64,000 nt of DNA, from contig NZ_PQSP01000013.1 in NCBI RefSeq assembly GCF_003991585.1, positions 1 to 64,000 on the forward strand, in the 5' to 3' direction. The stretch's first letter is position 1. The number at the start of each line of letters is the position of its first letter. The notes below the pieces were generated by a model. That model was not told where the DNA came from. It searched no databases and was given only the letters and a program-made list of their open reading frames with translations. The position numbers and the translations under genes were made by a program. Positions 27,006 through 36,104 of this stretch are shown here, in pieces. This DNA is from Saezia sanguinis. GTDB lineage: Bacteria > Pseudomonadota > Gammaproteobacteria > Burkholderiales > Burkholderiaceae_C.

Positions 27006-28427
27006 GTGGACACACTCTACATTTTATGGGGGCTGATGGCTCTGGCAGGGTTGAGTCTGCTGCTGTTGCTGTGGCTGCTGGTGAAATCTACCAGACAGCC
27101 TACGCTGGAACAGTTGATGCAGTTGAGCCAGACGTCACAAGCCGAAAATGACCGGATACGGCAGGATCTGGGGCAACTGATTACAGAGTGCGCGCGCCTG
27201 GAGCGTGAGGAACTGGGACAGAATATGCAGCGCTTGATACAACAGATGGTGACGTATCAGGCAGAGGCTGCACGCAATCAGAGCGCCAGTTTTGAATCGG
27301 TCATTAACCAGATTGCGGCCGGGCAGAGAGCGTTGAGTGAAACACTCGCGCGGCAGTTTGAGCAAACGGTAGAAATGAATACCAAACGCATGCAGGATGT
27401 TCGTACCACACTGGATGAGCAGTTGCAGGAAGTGCGGCAGGTCATGACACAGCACCTGACGCAACTGCAGGCCAGCAACGAAACCAAGCTGGAGGAAATG
27501 CGCCGAACCGTTGATGAAAAGCTGCACGACACTTTGGAGAAGCGGGTTTCAGAGAGTTTTAAACAGGTGGCACAGCGGCTGGAGCAGGTCCACCGCGGAC
27601 TGGGTGAAATGCAGCAACTGGCGCAAGGGGTGGGCGACCTGAAACACCTGCTGACCAATGTCAAAACCCGGGGCGTGTTTGGCGAGGTACAACTGGGCCA
27701 GTTGCTGGAACAGGTATTAACGCCGGAGCAGTATAAAGCGCAGGCCATGATCAAGCCCGGACAGCGCGATGCGGTGGATTTTGCCATTGCATTGCCTGGA
27801 AAAGGCGATGAAGACCAGCCGTGCTGGCTGCCGATAGATGCCAAGTTCCCGACGGAAGATTATGAGCGTTTGCTCTATGCGCAGCAACAGGCCGATGCTG
27901 TTGGCGCGGATGCTGCGGGCAAGGCGCTGGAGCAGCGCATCCGGCAGGAGGCCAAGAGCATTGCCGAAAAATACATTGCCGCGCCTTATACAACAGATTT
28001 CGCCATCATGTTTTTACCGACAGAGGGGTTGTATGCTGAGGTGCTGCGCCGTCCGGGGCTGATTGAAATGCTGCAACGCCAGCACCATGTCACCATTGCC
28101 GGGCCGACAACGTTGCTGGCGCTGCTCAACAGCCTGCAGATGGGGTTCAGGACGCTGGCGCTGGAGCAGCGCTCAGCCGAGGTCTGGAAAGTGCTGGGCG
28201 CTGTGAAGACCGAGTTTGGCAAATTTGGGGGCGTGCTGTCCAAAATGCACGACCAGTTGCAAACGGTTTCCAAAACCATTGATGCAGCCCAGACCCGGAC
28301 CCGGGTGATGAACCGCGCTTTAAAACACGTGGAGGCATTGCCCGCAGAGCAGCTTCACCAGGTGCTGCCTGCTGGTGCAGATATGGTGGAAGAGGATAAC
28401 GGCTTGCTGCCGGACGAGCCCCGCTGA
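27006..28427 (+). CDS. rmuC: DNA recombination protein RmuC
   Basis: The 473-residue RmuC-family protein limits inversions and rearrangements at repeats and carries a restriction-nuclease-like fold. An N-terminal membrane helix (LMALAGLSLLLLLWLLV) leads into a long coiled coil of about 180 residues rich in Gln/Glu/Arg. The conserved RmuC domain follows (VKTRGVFGEVQLGQLLEQVL, LPIDAKFPTEDYERL, FAIMFLPTEGLYAEVLRRPG). The start is GTG 27006 with AAAGG upstream. Confidence 0.93.
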   Translation: MDTLYILWGLMALAGLSLLLLLWLLVKSTRQPTLEQLMQLSQTSQAENDRIRQDLGQLITECARLEREELGQNMQRLIQQMVTYQAEAARNQSASFESVINQIAAGQRALSETLARQFEQTVEMNTKRMQDVRTTLDEQLQEVRQVMTQHLTQLQASNETKLEEMRRTVDEKLHDTLEKRVSESFKQVAQRLEQVHRGLGEMQQLAQGVGDLKHLLTNVKTRGVFGEVQLGQLLEQVLTPEQYKAQAMIKPGQRDAVDFAIALPGKGDEDQPCWLPIDAKFPTEDYERLLYAQQQADAVGADAAGKALEQRIRQEAKSIAEKYIAAPYTTDFAIMFLPTEGLYAEVLRRPGLIEMLQRQHHVTIAGPTTLLALLNSLQMGFRTLALEQRSAEVWKVLGAVKTEFGKFGGVLSKMHDQLQTVSKTIDAAQTRTRVMNRALKHVEALPAEQLHQVLPAGADMVEEDNGLLPDEPR

Positions 28428-28478
28428 GCCGTTAGTGGCAGAGAAAACGCTGAGAAGGATATACCGTATTGCTACCGC

Positions 28479-29090
28479 TCAGGTTTCCGTCTGCCAGTTT
28501 GCAGCGATGGCTGGCTGTTGGCTGAAGCCCTGATACCATTGGGCCAGGTGCGGATAACTCTGGCGCCAGTCAATTTCGGCATAGCGCAGGTCCAGATACC
28601 ACAAGGCACAGGCTACGGCAATGCTGCCAATATCCGGTTGCTGGCCGAGCGTATCTGCCTGTGTTTCCAGCGCACGCAAGCCTGCGGACACTTTTTTCAG
28701 TTGTGAACTTTTCCAGGTGGGCCAGCGCAATTCCTCTGGCCTGACAATGTCTTCATAACGTGCCAGTACGCAGGCATCCATCATGCCGTCAGCCAATGAC
28801 TGCATGCTCAGCGCCTGCCAGCGGGCTTGGCCGTCAGCGGGAAATAGCGGGCCCTGCACCAGGCTGTTCAGGTACTCGCAAATGACGCGGCTGTCGTATA
28901 AAGTGAGGCCGTCATCGGTCAGCAGTGCTGGAATTTTCCCTAACGGATTATGCTGAACCACCTGCACATCGCGTACAACAGGGTGTGCTTTGGCCGATAC
29001 CAGTTCCAGCCGGTCCTGCAGTTTTAACGCAGCGGCACAGATCAGGCATTTGCGTACAAATGGAGACGTAGGGGCAAAAAACAGTTTCAT
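28479..29090 (-). CDS. Glutathione S-transferase family protein
   Basis: The protein of about 203 residues starts at ATG 29090 (MKLFFAPTSPFVRKCLICA). A TTG 15 bases upstream is in frame but would only add VFF-type residues. The thioredoxin-like N-domain shows the P-S/T-FVRK active-site loop, the cis-Pro strand GKIPALLTDDG and LYDSRVICEYL. The C-domain is helical. It is probably a cytoplasmic detoxifying or thiol-transfer GST; substrate unknown. Convergent with rmuC. Confidence 0.88.
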   Translation of the reverse strand: MKLFFAPTSPFVRKCLICAAALKLQDRLELVSAKAHPVVRDVQVVQHNPLGKIPALLTDDGLTLYDSRVICEYLNSLVQGPLFPADGQARWQALSMQSLADGMMDACVLARYEDIVRPEELRWPTWKSSQLKKVSAGLRALETQADTLGQQPDIGSIAVACALWYLDLRYAEIDWRQSYPHLAQWYQGFSQQPAIAANWQTET

Positions 29091-29272
29091 GAAGAAAACT
29101 TTCAAAGGCAGTCTGAATGCAGTTTATGACGGATTTTAGCAGTACGCGTTTGCCTTGCATAAGGGGTGCGGCTGCATACGGTTATTGATATTGTTTGATA
29201 ATTTGTGAAAAGAGCAGGCCGATTGTGGCCGCTTGTCGCCGATTGTCGCTTGGATTCTGAAGGAGAAAATAA

Positions 29273-29917
29273 TTGGATATTAAAACACTGGCCAGCAGAC
29301 GCTATACCGCCAAAGCTTATGACGCAACAAAAAAAATACCTCAGGATCAGTTTGAGCAATTGTGCACTTTATTGAGAAACTGCCCTTCTTCGGTGAATTC
29401 TCAGCCCTGGCATTTTGTTGTGGCCCACTCAGATGAGGCCAAAGCCAGAATTCTGCCTGGCATTGCTGAATTTAACCATGGGCGGGTGCGGGATGCGTCG
29501 CATGTTGTGATTTTTTGTGCCAAAACAGCCATAACAGATCAGTACCTGAAGGCGCTGATTGAACAGGAGCAAAAGGATGGGCGCATTGCAAATGAAGAAA
29601 TGAAGCAGGGGCAGGACAAGGGGCGCAGGTATTTTGTCGGGCTGAATAATAAAACGCCGCAAGACCTGCTGGCCTGGGAAAGTAAGCAAATCTATATTGC
29701 GCTGGGTACTTTGTTGTTTGGGGCAGCCAGCCTCGGGATTGATTCGACACCGATTGAAGGTTTCGATGTGGCGAAGCTGGATGAGATTCTGGGTCTGCCG
29801 GCAAAAGGGCTGACCAGCGTTGTGGTGGCAAGCCTCGGCTACCACAGCAAAGAGGATTTTAATGCGGCATTGCCCAAATCGCGTTGGCCTGAAGAACAGA
29901 TTTTCACGATTCTGTAA
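29273..29917 (+). CDS. nfsB: Oxygen-insensitive NAD(P)H nitroreductase, NfsB-like
   Basis: The 214-residue FMN flavoprotein reduces nitro compounds and quinones by two electrons. It tracks remembered E. coli NfsB along its length: RRYTAKAYDATKKI, LRNCPSSVNSQPWHFVVA (FMN phosphate region), ASHVVIFCAKTA, GAASLGIDSTPIEGFD and the C-terminal EDFNAALPKSRWP. Start is TTG 29273 with AGGAG seven bases upstream. It converges on the acyltransferase-aminotransferase fusion. Confidence 0.9.
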   Translation: MDIKTLASRRYTAKAYDATKKIPQDQFEQLCTLLRNCPSSVNSQPWHFVVAHSDEAKARILPGIAEFNHGRVRDASHVVIFCAKTAITDQYLKALIEQEQKDGRIANEEMKQGQDKGRRYFVGLNNKTPQDLLAWESKQIYIALGTLLFGAASLGIDSTPIEGFDVAKLDEILGLPAKGLTSVVVASLGYHSKEDFNAALPKSRWPEEQIFTIL

Positions 29918-29992
29918 TAACCATCGGGGTGCTCTGGCGGGCACCTTTGATTGATTACCGGATGCGGGCAAACGTGCCGGATTTAATGGCTG

Positions 29993-31654
29993 TTAATGCA
30001 TTGCATTGACTGCCCGGTTGGCAGGCTGCCGGTTTTGCACAGGTGTTTTTTGCAGCCGGTGGCAGGCATTGCGAATCAACTGCATCAGTTTTTCCAACTG
30101 CGCCCTTGACGGATCGCCCAGCAGTGAGATCTGCAGCCAATGTCGCTCCCGCAGGTAGGCACTGCGGTAGCTTAACCAGCAGCCATGTAGTTCAAGCTCA
30201 TATCCAATGGCTGTGGTCAGGCCAGGCTGGTCTGAAACAAGGGTGACGATGGCAGCGCAGGCTTCCTGCGGGGAGACCAGAGCAGACAGTCCGCAGCATT
30301 CCAGCTCCTGCCGCAGCCATGCCATGTTGTTTTGAATGCGTTCCATGCGCTCGGGCGTTGCCTGAGAAAGCGCAGTTAAAAATGCATTCATGAGGTTGGA
30401 TGAGTGGGTATAAGGAACGCTGTGCTGGCATGCCCAGTTCCCCAGGTCGAGGTAGCCTGGCAGGGTTTGGGGCTGGGGGACTGGCGTATAGTCATGAAAC
30501 ACCACAGACAGGCCGGGGTAGCTGCCAAATCCTTTGCCACTGACGGCTGTAGCCAGGTAAACCGCGCTGAGGTCGACCGGTATGGCACCGACTGAACTGA
30601 TGCAGTCCAGACACAGGTGCAGGCCATGCAGTGTGCATAAGGTTTTCAGTTCTGCAAAAGGGTTGAGCATGCCGGTAGAGGTTTCATGGTGCACCATCCA
30701 GACCCAGCCATCCTCCGGGAGCTGTGACAGCGCATACTTGATTTCATCCAGATTCATGCGTGTTCCCCACGCATATTGCAATGTATTGAACTTGAGCTGC
30801 GCACGGCGTGCATGGCCGATCAGGCGTTCGCCGAACTCGCCGTTTGAAACGATCAGGCCGGGAGTTTTTAAAAGAGAAAGCTGGGCAGCTACAACTTCAT
30901 TACCCAGTGTCCCTGAGCCTAACAAAATCTGGGCATGGCGTGCGCCGGTGATCTGGCACAGCTTGTTACTGGCCTGTTTCAGCATGGACAGGAAGGTATC
31001 TGCCCGATGAGAAATGCAGGGGGCGGAAAATGCGTTCCTGACTTCGGAGGTCATCTGGACCGGCCCCGGTAAAAAATTCAGCCCATTGTGTGTTTCGGGC
31101 AGTTCACGTAATGTTTTGCGTAATGCCGCGCTTTTATCCATGATCTGCTGGTATGTTTCCAGGGTCAGGTACATGGGTTGGTATTGAGCGGCAGATGTGC
31201 CGATCAGCGGGCCAAACGGCAGAAAACCTAAGTGACGATACAGCTTTTGCTGGCGTGTTGTACCGGAGATCACGGCCAGGTCATAGCCTTGCTGCTGGCA
31301 GTGTTTGACAGCAAAGTCCAGCAGCGAGAGGAACACCGTTGTTTTGCGCATGTGAGGCTCTACTGCCAGCAGCCTGATTTCAACCGGCGCTCTGCCCGAA
31401 GGCAGGTACTGATCCAGGCTGGGCAATTTGGCATCCAGCGAGAACGGGCGTGTGCCGCGTACGGCAATCATGCCGATGAGCTGCTGTTTGTGCAAGGCAA
31501 TAATATAGGTGTTTTCCGGATGAAACCGGTCAACCAGACGTTTTTCTGAATTGGGCGGATGCTGCGGTATTTCTTCTACAAATGTGCGGTAGTTCAAACG
31601 ATGAATCTGTTCAAATTCCCATGTTTCACTGGCCAGCTTGATATGCAGTTCCAT
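29993..31654 (-). CDS. GNAT acyltransferase fused to class V aminotransferase
   Basis: This 553-residue two-domain protein has residues 1-165 as a GNAT/autoinducer-synthase-like acyltransferase (LNYRTFVEEIPQH, PVEIRLLAVEPHMRKTTVFLSLL, LYRHLGFLPFG). From about 190 it is a class V PLP aminotransferase of the alanine-glyoxylate/AEP type: LNFLPGPVQMTSEV, SHR (215-217), MVHHETSTGML, LDCISSVGAIP (Asp350) and the PLP lysine SGKGFGS (Lys374). It is one intact frame, so not a frameshift artefact. Inference: a transaminase product may be N-acylated by the fused domain. Substrates unknown. A dense repeat array upstream (31756-31798) looks like its operator. Confidence 0.82.
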   Translation of the reverse strand: MELHIKLASETWEFEQIHRLNYRTFVEEIPQHPPNSEKRLVDRFHPENTYIIALHKQQLIGMIAVRGTRPFSLDAKLPSLDQYLPSGRAPVEIRLLAVEPHMRKTTVFLSLLDFAVKHCQQQGYDLAVISGTTRQQKLYRHLGFLPFGPLIGTSAAQYQPMYLTLETYQQIMDKSAALRKTLRELPETHNGLNFLPGPVQMTSEVRNAFSAPCISHRADTFLSMLKQASNKLCQITGARHAQILLGSGTLGNEVVAAQLSLLKTPGLIVSNGEFGERLIGHARRAQLKFNTLQYAWGTRMNLDEIKYALSQLPEDGWVWMVHHETSTGMLNPFAELKTLCTLHGLHLCLDCISSVGAIPVDLSAVYLATAVSGKGFGSYPGLSVVFHDYTPVPQPQTLPGYLDLGNWACQHSVPYTHSSNLMNAFLTALSQATPERMERIQNNMAWLRQELECCGLSALVSPQEACAAIVTLVSDQPGLTTAIGYELELHGCWLSYRSAYLRERHWLQISLLGDPSRAQLEKLMQLIRNACHRLQKTPVQNRQPANRAVNAMH

Positions 31655-31755
31655 ATTTCTACCTTATGACGCAAATCATTCCTTTGAGATGATAAATCAC
31701 TGAGCGAGCACGATTATTTGGAACTACAGGTGCACTGTCTGCAATTTTCCAAAAT

Positions 31756-31798
31756 GTATCATGATACGATACTTCAGGTACTGCAAATTGATACTTCA
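31756..31798. promoter_or_regulatory. Palindrome plus 22-bp-spaced direct repeats (operator candidate)
   Basis: GTATCATGATAC (31756-31767) is a perfect 12-base palindrome. It abuts GATACTTCA (31768-31776), which recurs exactly at 31790-31798, 22 bases on, i.e. on the same helix face. The array lies 102-144 bases upstream of the fusion gene and within the roughly 386-base divergent region shared with the lipoprotein gene at 32041. No other gene is seen in that region. Confidence 0.5.
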
Positions 31799-32040
31799 AA
31801 GCTGAATTACAAAAATGGCTGATTTTGATCAATAAAACAATGGCTTGCCAGGACAAACCGGGTCGGATTGTGAAGGGAAAACGACGTTGAAATGCGAGCA
31901 GGTAAGAGGGGGTTGAAAAAACAATCGTTGAACGGCTGCAACAGATTGTTTTTGGCAATGGGTAAAACATTAAAATAAAGGCCTTTTGAGCGATAATGGA
32001 AAACCTTGGGATTGGGTTGGCCCTGATATAAATAAAAAAT

Positions 32041-32844
32041 ATGAATACAGCGAAAGTCAAGGTAGCAGCGACATTGCTGTTGTGTGTCCTATTGTGTGCG
32101 TGTGATCAGCGCGCACCTTCCGTGCAGGAGAGCACACCTGTGGCGTCTCATACCACGTATGGCATGGAGGGTGTGGGCAGTTCTGGGCGCATGCTGCGAA
32201 TAGATACTTCAGGTGCAGAAGCCTTGCCATATGCCGAGCAGAGCCAAGCATGGCAAAGCAGTGTCGACCAGTTGGTGCGAATCAGCAATAAAGTGATGGA
32301 AGCGCCCAATGCCAACTACAAGTTTGATGCCTGTTTTCTGCAGGATGACGACTGTGTGGCCCACAGCAGTGCATACCGTGATGTTTTCAGGGGCGTAACG
32401 TATTATTATGCGCCCAGCAGGCAAAGTATTGCCAAAAACAATGTGCTGTTTTATTTGAGCCTGAAAGACGGACAGCAGCCCCAGATTGTTATGCGTGTGA
32501 TCTATTTTGGCGAGGACTGGCTGTATTTAAAGCACATTTCCTTGCTGGCAGATGGCAAGGTTGTTTACCAGCAGGATATATCTCCAGACCAATCCCAGCG
32601 GCAGGCGGTAACAGGCTCACAGTTGTATGAGTTTGGCGATATTTTGATGATTGATAACCGGGATGTGATCGAGCAGATTGCGAACGCGGGCGCGGTTGCT
32701 TTGAAGATGAGCGGCAAAGGCGGCGAGGCTTATCTGGATGAACGCATGCTGGTCAATATGCAGTTGCAGGCTGGAGAGATTCTGTTGATGTATGACCTGC
32801 TTGAAAACGCCATCGGCCAGCCAGCCAGCGACCTGACAATCTGA
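32041..32844 (+). CDS. Predicted lipoprotein of unknown function
   Basis: The 267-residue protein has a lipoprotein signal (LLLCVLLCAC, lipid-modified Cys21). The mature domain contains DACFLQDDDC (probable disulfide), AKNNVLFYLSLKDG and VIYFGEDWLYLKHISLLADGK, then ends in a helical segment. No family recognised; similar sequences are probably periplasmic outer-membrane-anchored proteins. Divergent from the GNAT-aminotransferase fusion and convergent with the zinc-ribbon/Pr6Pr operon. Confidence 0.7.
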   Translation: MNTAKVKVAATLLLCVLLCACDQRAPSVQESTPVASHTTYGMEGVGSSGRMLRIDTSGAEALPYAEQSQAWQSSVDQLVRISNKVMEAPNANYKFDACFLQDDDCVAHSSAYRDVFRGVTYYYAPSRQSIAKNNVLFYLSLKDGQQPQIVMRVIYFGEDWLYLKHISLLADGKVVYQQDISPDQSQRQAVTGSQLYEFGDILMIDNRDVIEQIANAGAVALKMSGKGGEAYLDERMLVNMQLQAGEILLMYDLLENAIGQPASDLTI

Positions 32845-32890
32845 CAACAGATGCTTGTGCAGAGGTGATGGTGATGGGGTGGGCCGCAAA

Positions 32891-33292
32891 TTATTGCAGC
32901 CGGTAAAAAGAGCGTTCGATGACAGAGACAATGTCTGCAATGCTGATGAGAAAAACGCCCGCCTTGTTCTGGTCAAATTCGGCTTTCCATGTCTGATACC
33001 CTTGCTCGCCCGCCGGGCAGGGGTCTGTTGTTTCCACCAGATCGGTCAGGCTGGTAAGCAGCGTGGGCAAAGACACCGGCGCATGGTCTATCTGGGTGAT
33101 ACTTTCTCCCGTTTCAGGCGTGGGAATGTTGAGCCCCTGAATGGTGATGTGAAATATCTGGTCGTAGTTGGGGGCAGACTCTATGCGGTTAATGATGACG
33201 GTTGAGCTTTCTTCCCCCGCACGCGTGCGGTAATGCCAGACCTGACCGGGAGCCAGCATGCTGGAGATGTCTTCAATGTTTGGTTGGGTGTC
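32891..33292 (-). CDS. Small unknown cytoplasmic protein, last in a three-gene operon
   Basis: The protein of about 133 residues starts at ATG 33292 (MDTQPNIEDISSMLAPGQVWHYRTR). The frame extends upstream to 33367 but would then overlap the previous gene by 95 bases. With this start the overlap is 20 bases, suggesting translational coupling. Content: APGQVWHYRTRAGEE then IFHITIQGLNIP and a C-terminal helical part. No signal peptide and no recognised domain. Confidence 0.6.
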   Translation of the reverse strand, partial: DTQPNIEDISSMLAPGQVWHYRTRAGEESSTVIINRIESAPNYDQIFHITIQGLNIPTPETGESITQIDHAPVSLPTLLTSLTDLVETTDPCPAGEQGYQTWKAEFDQNKAGVFLISIADIVSVIERSFYRLQ

Positions 33293-34052
33293 CATAATCA
33301 GTGTGATCGTGTGAGTTTTCAGGGCTGCAAGTGGGGGAACGGTGCATTTTACTGAGTAATCGGTCAATTCCCCAATAAATATAGCCCAGTATCAACATGC
33401 CTGTTGCCATGAATACCACATTGATAGCAACAGCTCTTGCGCCCAAAGCATTGAAATCAATAAACGGATAGGGATATACCAGGCCAAATTCGGCATTTAC
33501 GGGGCCGGTGAAGTGCACTTTCAGACAGATGAATGCAAAGTAAGCCAGCGGGATCAACAGCCACCACCAGGGGGTTGTGATGTGAAGGGTGCCCTTGCGG
33601 TCAAACAGCAGCCAGTCCAGAAACACCAGCAGCGGTGACCAGGTATGCAGCAGTGAAAAACTCAACAGGATGGATGGAGAAATAGAAGGAGAAAAAAAGA
33701 CCTGCTCAGGAAGCTGCTCGATATAAGGAACCAGCAAAAGATGCCAGACGATACCGGTAATGGAAATGGCCCAGGTAAGGGCCACTTTGATCTGGTGTAT
33801 TGAAAAACCAGCTCTTTCATGTGCCTGTGGCGGTACATGCGAAGGGCTGATGAGCAGCCGGAGATCGTTAACTGCCAACCCGATAAACAGCAACAGAACC
33901 AGTGCATTGGACTGCACGGTGTAAAAGGAGAGCTGCCATGACTGAAATGCGCCAAACGCACCATACAGTACCAGATAAAGGCCGTAACAGATCACCAGAA
34001 TCACCGCACAGCGCAAGCCCAGTTGCAGCAGCTTTGTGCGCGTGCAGTTCAT
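33273..34052 (-). CDS. Pr6Pr-family integral membrane protein
   Basis: The 259-residue, six- to seven-helix inner-membrane protein shows the Pr6Pr family pattern: LSFYTVQSNALVLLLFIGLAV near the second helix, later LLHTWSPLLVFLDWLLFDRKG and LVYPYPFIDFNALG. Family function is unknown. It starts 2 bases after the stop of the zinc-ribbon gene and overlaps the next gene, so the three are one operon. Confidence 0.75.
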   Translation of the reverse strand: MNCTRTKLLQLGLRCAVILVICYGLYLVLYGAFGAFQSWQLSFYTVQSNALVLLLFIGLAVNDLRLLISPSHVPPQAHERAGFSIHQIKVALTWAISITGIVWHLLLVPYIEQLPEQVFFSPSISPSILLSFSLLHTWSPLLVFLDWLLFDRKGTLHITTPWWWLLIPLAYFAFICLKVHFTGPVNAEFGLVYPYPFIDFNALGARAVAINVVFMATGMLILGYIYWGIDRLLSKMHRSPTCSPENSHDHTDYGHPTKH

Positions 34053-34054
34053 TT

Positions 34055-34810
34055 TCAGCGGCAGATGTTTTGAGGGCGCTCTGATGAGAGGCCGACAACA
34101 CTGCTGTTTTGTGCCTTGTCAAGTGTCTCGAAGAGGTAGAAGTCTTCAAACTGGTAAGCCGCAGTGCAGTTTCTGGCACTTTGTGCCAACTGGTCCAGAT
34201 AAGTAATTTGGTCCCTGACTTCGCTTATATCCATGTCGTCAGTCAGCACGCTTTTGAATGCGGCGGCGGCAACATTGTTCATCAGCCTGGGCTGTGCCTT
34301 GACATTGTTATTGTAAATATATACGGCCAGGATCTGGCTGCCGCGTGAATCCAGCTTGATTTCAAGGGTTGCCTGCTTGTTGATCTGGTGTACAAAAGTC
34401 TGCGAGCCCTGATCAAACTGAGGGTCTGCTGGCAGGTGCGTAATGGTACTGGACAGTGACATTTGCTCAAATGACTGATTGACTCTTTCGGCGTAGCGCG
34501 TCAGTGCCGTAGATGTGGTATCGCCCTGGTTGGGCTGGGGCATACTGACAGCAACGGAGGAGACGCTGTCTGTTGCTGAAGTGACCGTAGAATGTCCGGC
34601 CCGGTCGGGGTTAGAGGCATTCTGTTGCGTTTGCCAGAAAGTGATCAGGGAAGGAATGGCAAATGTGACGGCAACCACCACAACGATGATGGCGATGACA
34701 AATACCCCCTTCAGTCTGGTATGAGGTGGGGTCAGGTTGCCGCAGTAAGGGCAGGTCGATGTGTGATTATCGTATTCGTTTTGACAGCGCTTGCAGAAAA
34801 CCAATGCCAT
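34055..34810 (-). CDS. Zinc-ribbon single-pass membrane protein
   Basis: The 251-residue protein has an N-terminal zinc ribbon (CKRCQNEY...CPYCG, cysteines near 6, 9, 20 and 23), then one membrane helix (VFVIAIIVVVVAVTFAIPSL). A Ser/Thr-rich linker and a folded outside domain with two cysteines (ARNC and PQNIC) follow. It has the general plan of a membrane sensor or assembly protein. The function is unknown. AGGA lies upstream of the ATG. It heads the operon with the Pr6Pr protein and a small unknown protein. Confidence 0.7.
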   Translation of the reverse strand: MALVFCKRCQNEYDNHTSTCPYCGNLTPPHTRLKGVFVIAIIVVVVAVTFAIPSLITFWQTQQNASNPDRAGHSTVTSATDSVSSVAVSMPQPNQGDTTSTALTRYAERVNQSFEQMSLSSTITHLPADPQFDQGSQTFVHQINKQATLEIKLDSRGSQILAVYIYNNNVKAQPRLMNNVAAAAFKSVLTDDMDISEVRDQITYLDQLAQSARNCTAAYQFEDFYLFETLDKAQNSSVVGLSSERPQNICR

Positions 34811-34872
34811 AGTGATTTATCCTGTGAAGAATCATTGCGTCTATTGTATAAAGAGATTCAATGACAGTGTGA

Positions 34873-35592
34873 TCAATTCTGGTGTGCGGTGAGGACTATG
34901 TCACAGAAATTCAGCAGAATCTGCCTGGAGAAAGGCGTTTGTGCAGCAATAGGCGTATGCTCTGCGCCATGGCCCGGTGCGCGTGCCAGGTCTTCGATGG
35001 ATGCTCGCATGACGGCTTCGGAAAATTCCGGGTGGAACTGCACCGAGTAGGTGTTGGGGGCATAACGCAGAATCTGGTGCCGGTCCAGATCAGATGTTGC
35101 CAGACTGACAGCCCCTGCAGGCGGTTCCAATACACTTTGCTGATGCAGCAGGTACGCATCAAATGTTTGGGCGTGCTGGCTGAGCAAGGGGTCTGTTTGG
35201 GCAGTGGTATCCAGCGTGATGGTGCGGGTTCCAATTTCCAGTCCTTTGGGGTTATCGCCTATGGTCCCACCTAATGCATGTGCCATCAACTGGTGCCCAT
35301 AACATACGCCAAATACCGGCAGTTGCGCCTGCATGGCGGTTCTGAACCACTGGGCCGTGTATTCGCTCCATCCTTCCTGGTCTGTCACCATGCTCCAGGA
35401 CCCTGTGATGATGGCTCCGCCCAGGCTGGCAGGTTCTTGCAGCGTTTCCCCGAGATAGGGGCGGCAAACCGGGGTTGACATTTTGCCTGCCAAAGGTTGC
35501 AGCGCGCTGGTAAACCAGTCGGCATGGGAGCCGCATTTCTGGTGGACGGAAAGAGGCGGAACGCCCATTTCAATGATGAGAAGCGTTTTCAT
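34873..35592 (-). CDS. Class I glutamine amidotransferase-like protein
   Basis: A 239-residue GMP-synthase-like GATase. The nucleophile elbow is FGVCYGHQLMAHALGG (Cys near 98) and the late catalytic His-Glu is in VQFHPEFSEAVM. The ASLGGAIITGSWSMVTD segment also fits. Such stand-alone proteins (YfeJ/GuaA-N-like) may hydrolyse gamma-glutamyl compounds. No synthetase partner adjoins it, so the acceptor is unknown. Confidence 0.85.
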   Translation of the reverse strand: MKTLLIIEMGVPPLSVHQKCGSHADWFTSALQPLAGKMSTPVCRPYLGETLQEPASLGGAIITGSWSMVTDQEGWSEYTAQWFRTAMQAQLPVFGVCYGHQLMAHALGGTIGDNPKGLEIGTRTITLDTTAQTDPLLSQHAQTFDAYLLHQQSVLEPPAGAVSLATSDLDRHQILRYAPNTYSVQFHPEFSEAVMRASIEDLARAPGHGAEHTPIAAQTPFSRQILLNFCDIVLTAHQN

Positions 35593-35693
35593 GATTTCTG
35601 CTGATTTTGAGTGCAGTTAAAACAACATGGCTATTCTTCTGAAACATGAGATTGTTTTTCGGCCAGGGCATAGAGGATTATTGGGTATAAAGG

Positions 35694-36104
35694 TTACCTG
35701 CATACAGCATAAAACAAACGCATGCCGTTTTCATCGCTGTCAATCGGGGTGAATTCTTCTTCGGCGCCTGCTGTGTCTATGATCTTGCCCTGATGCCAGG
35801 GTTTTTCATAAAGGCGCATTTCGTTGATGCGTGCGGTTTTTGCCTGGCAGTCCAGTGTCATGTCAAGCCATGATGATGTTCCCCTGACGCCTGGTGTCTG
35901 CGGGCTGACATCGCTTGCCAATATGACGCGTCTCCAGTGGGAGTTGGATAAGTCGATCTGAATGGAGTTGGTGTCCAGATAAAAATCAAATCCTTTAGGG
36001 TCCTGAAAAACAGGCACCCAGTTTGCTTCTGTTTTGTCTGTGGAAGAACATGCAGCCAGAGCGGTCAGCAGGATGGCTAAGAGGAGATGAATGTATTTTT
36101 TCAT
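35694..36104 (-). CDS. Lipoprotein with surface-adhesin E-like domain
   Basis: The 136-residue protein has a lipoprotein signal (LLAILLTALAAC, Cys19). The mature part, WVPVFQDPKGFDFYLDTNSIQ, SSWLDMTLDCQAKTARI and a final LFYAVCR, resembles the small surface-adhesin protein E-like domain with one disulfide. An adhesin role is known for some family members only. Its promoter region is shared with the divergent pst operon, but the Pho box is positioned for pstS. Confidence 0.7.
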   Translation of the reverse strand: MKKYIHLLLAILLTALAACSSTDKTEANWVPVFQDPKGFDFYLDTNSIQIDLSNSHWRRVILASDVSPQTPGVRGTSSWLDMTLDCQAKTARINEMRLYEKPWHQGKIIDTAGAEEEFTPIDSDENGMRLFYAVCR

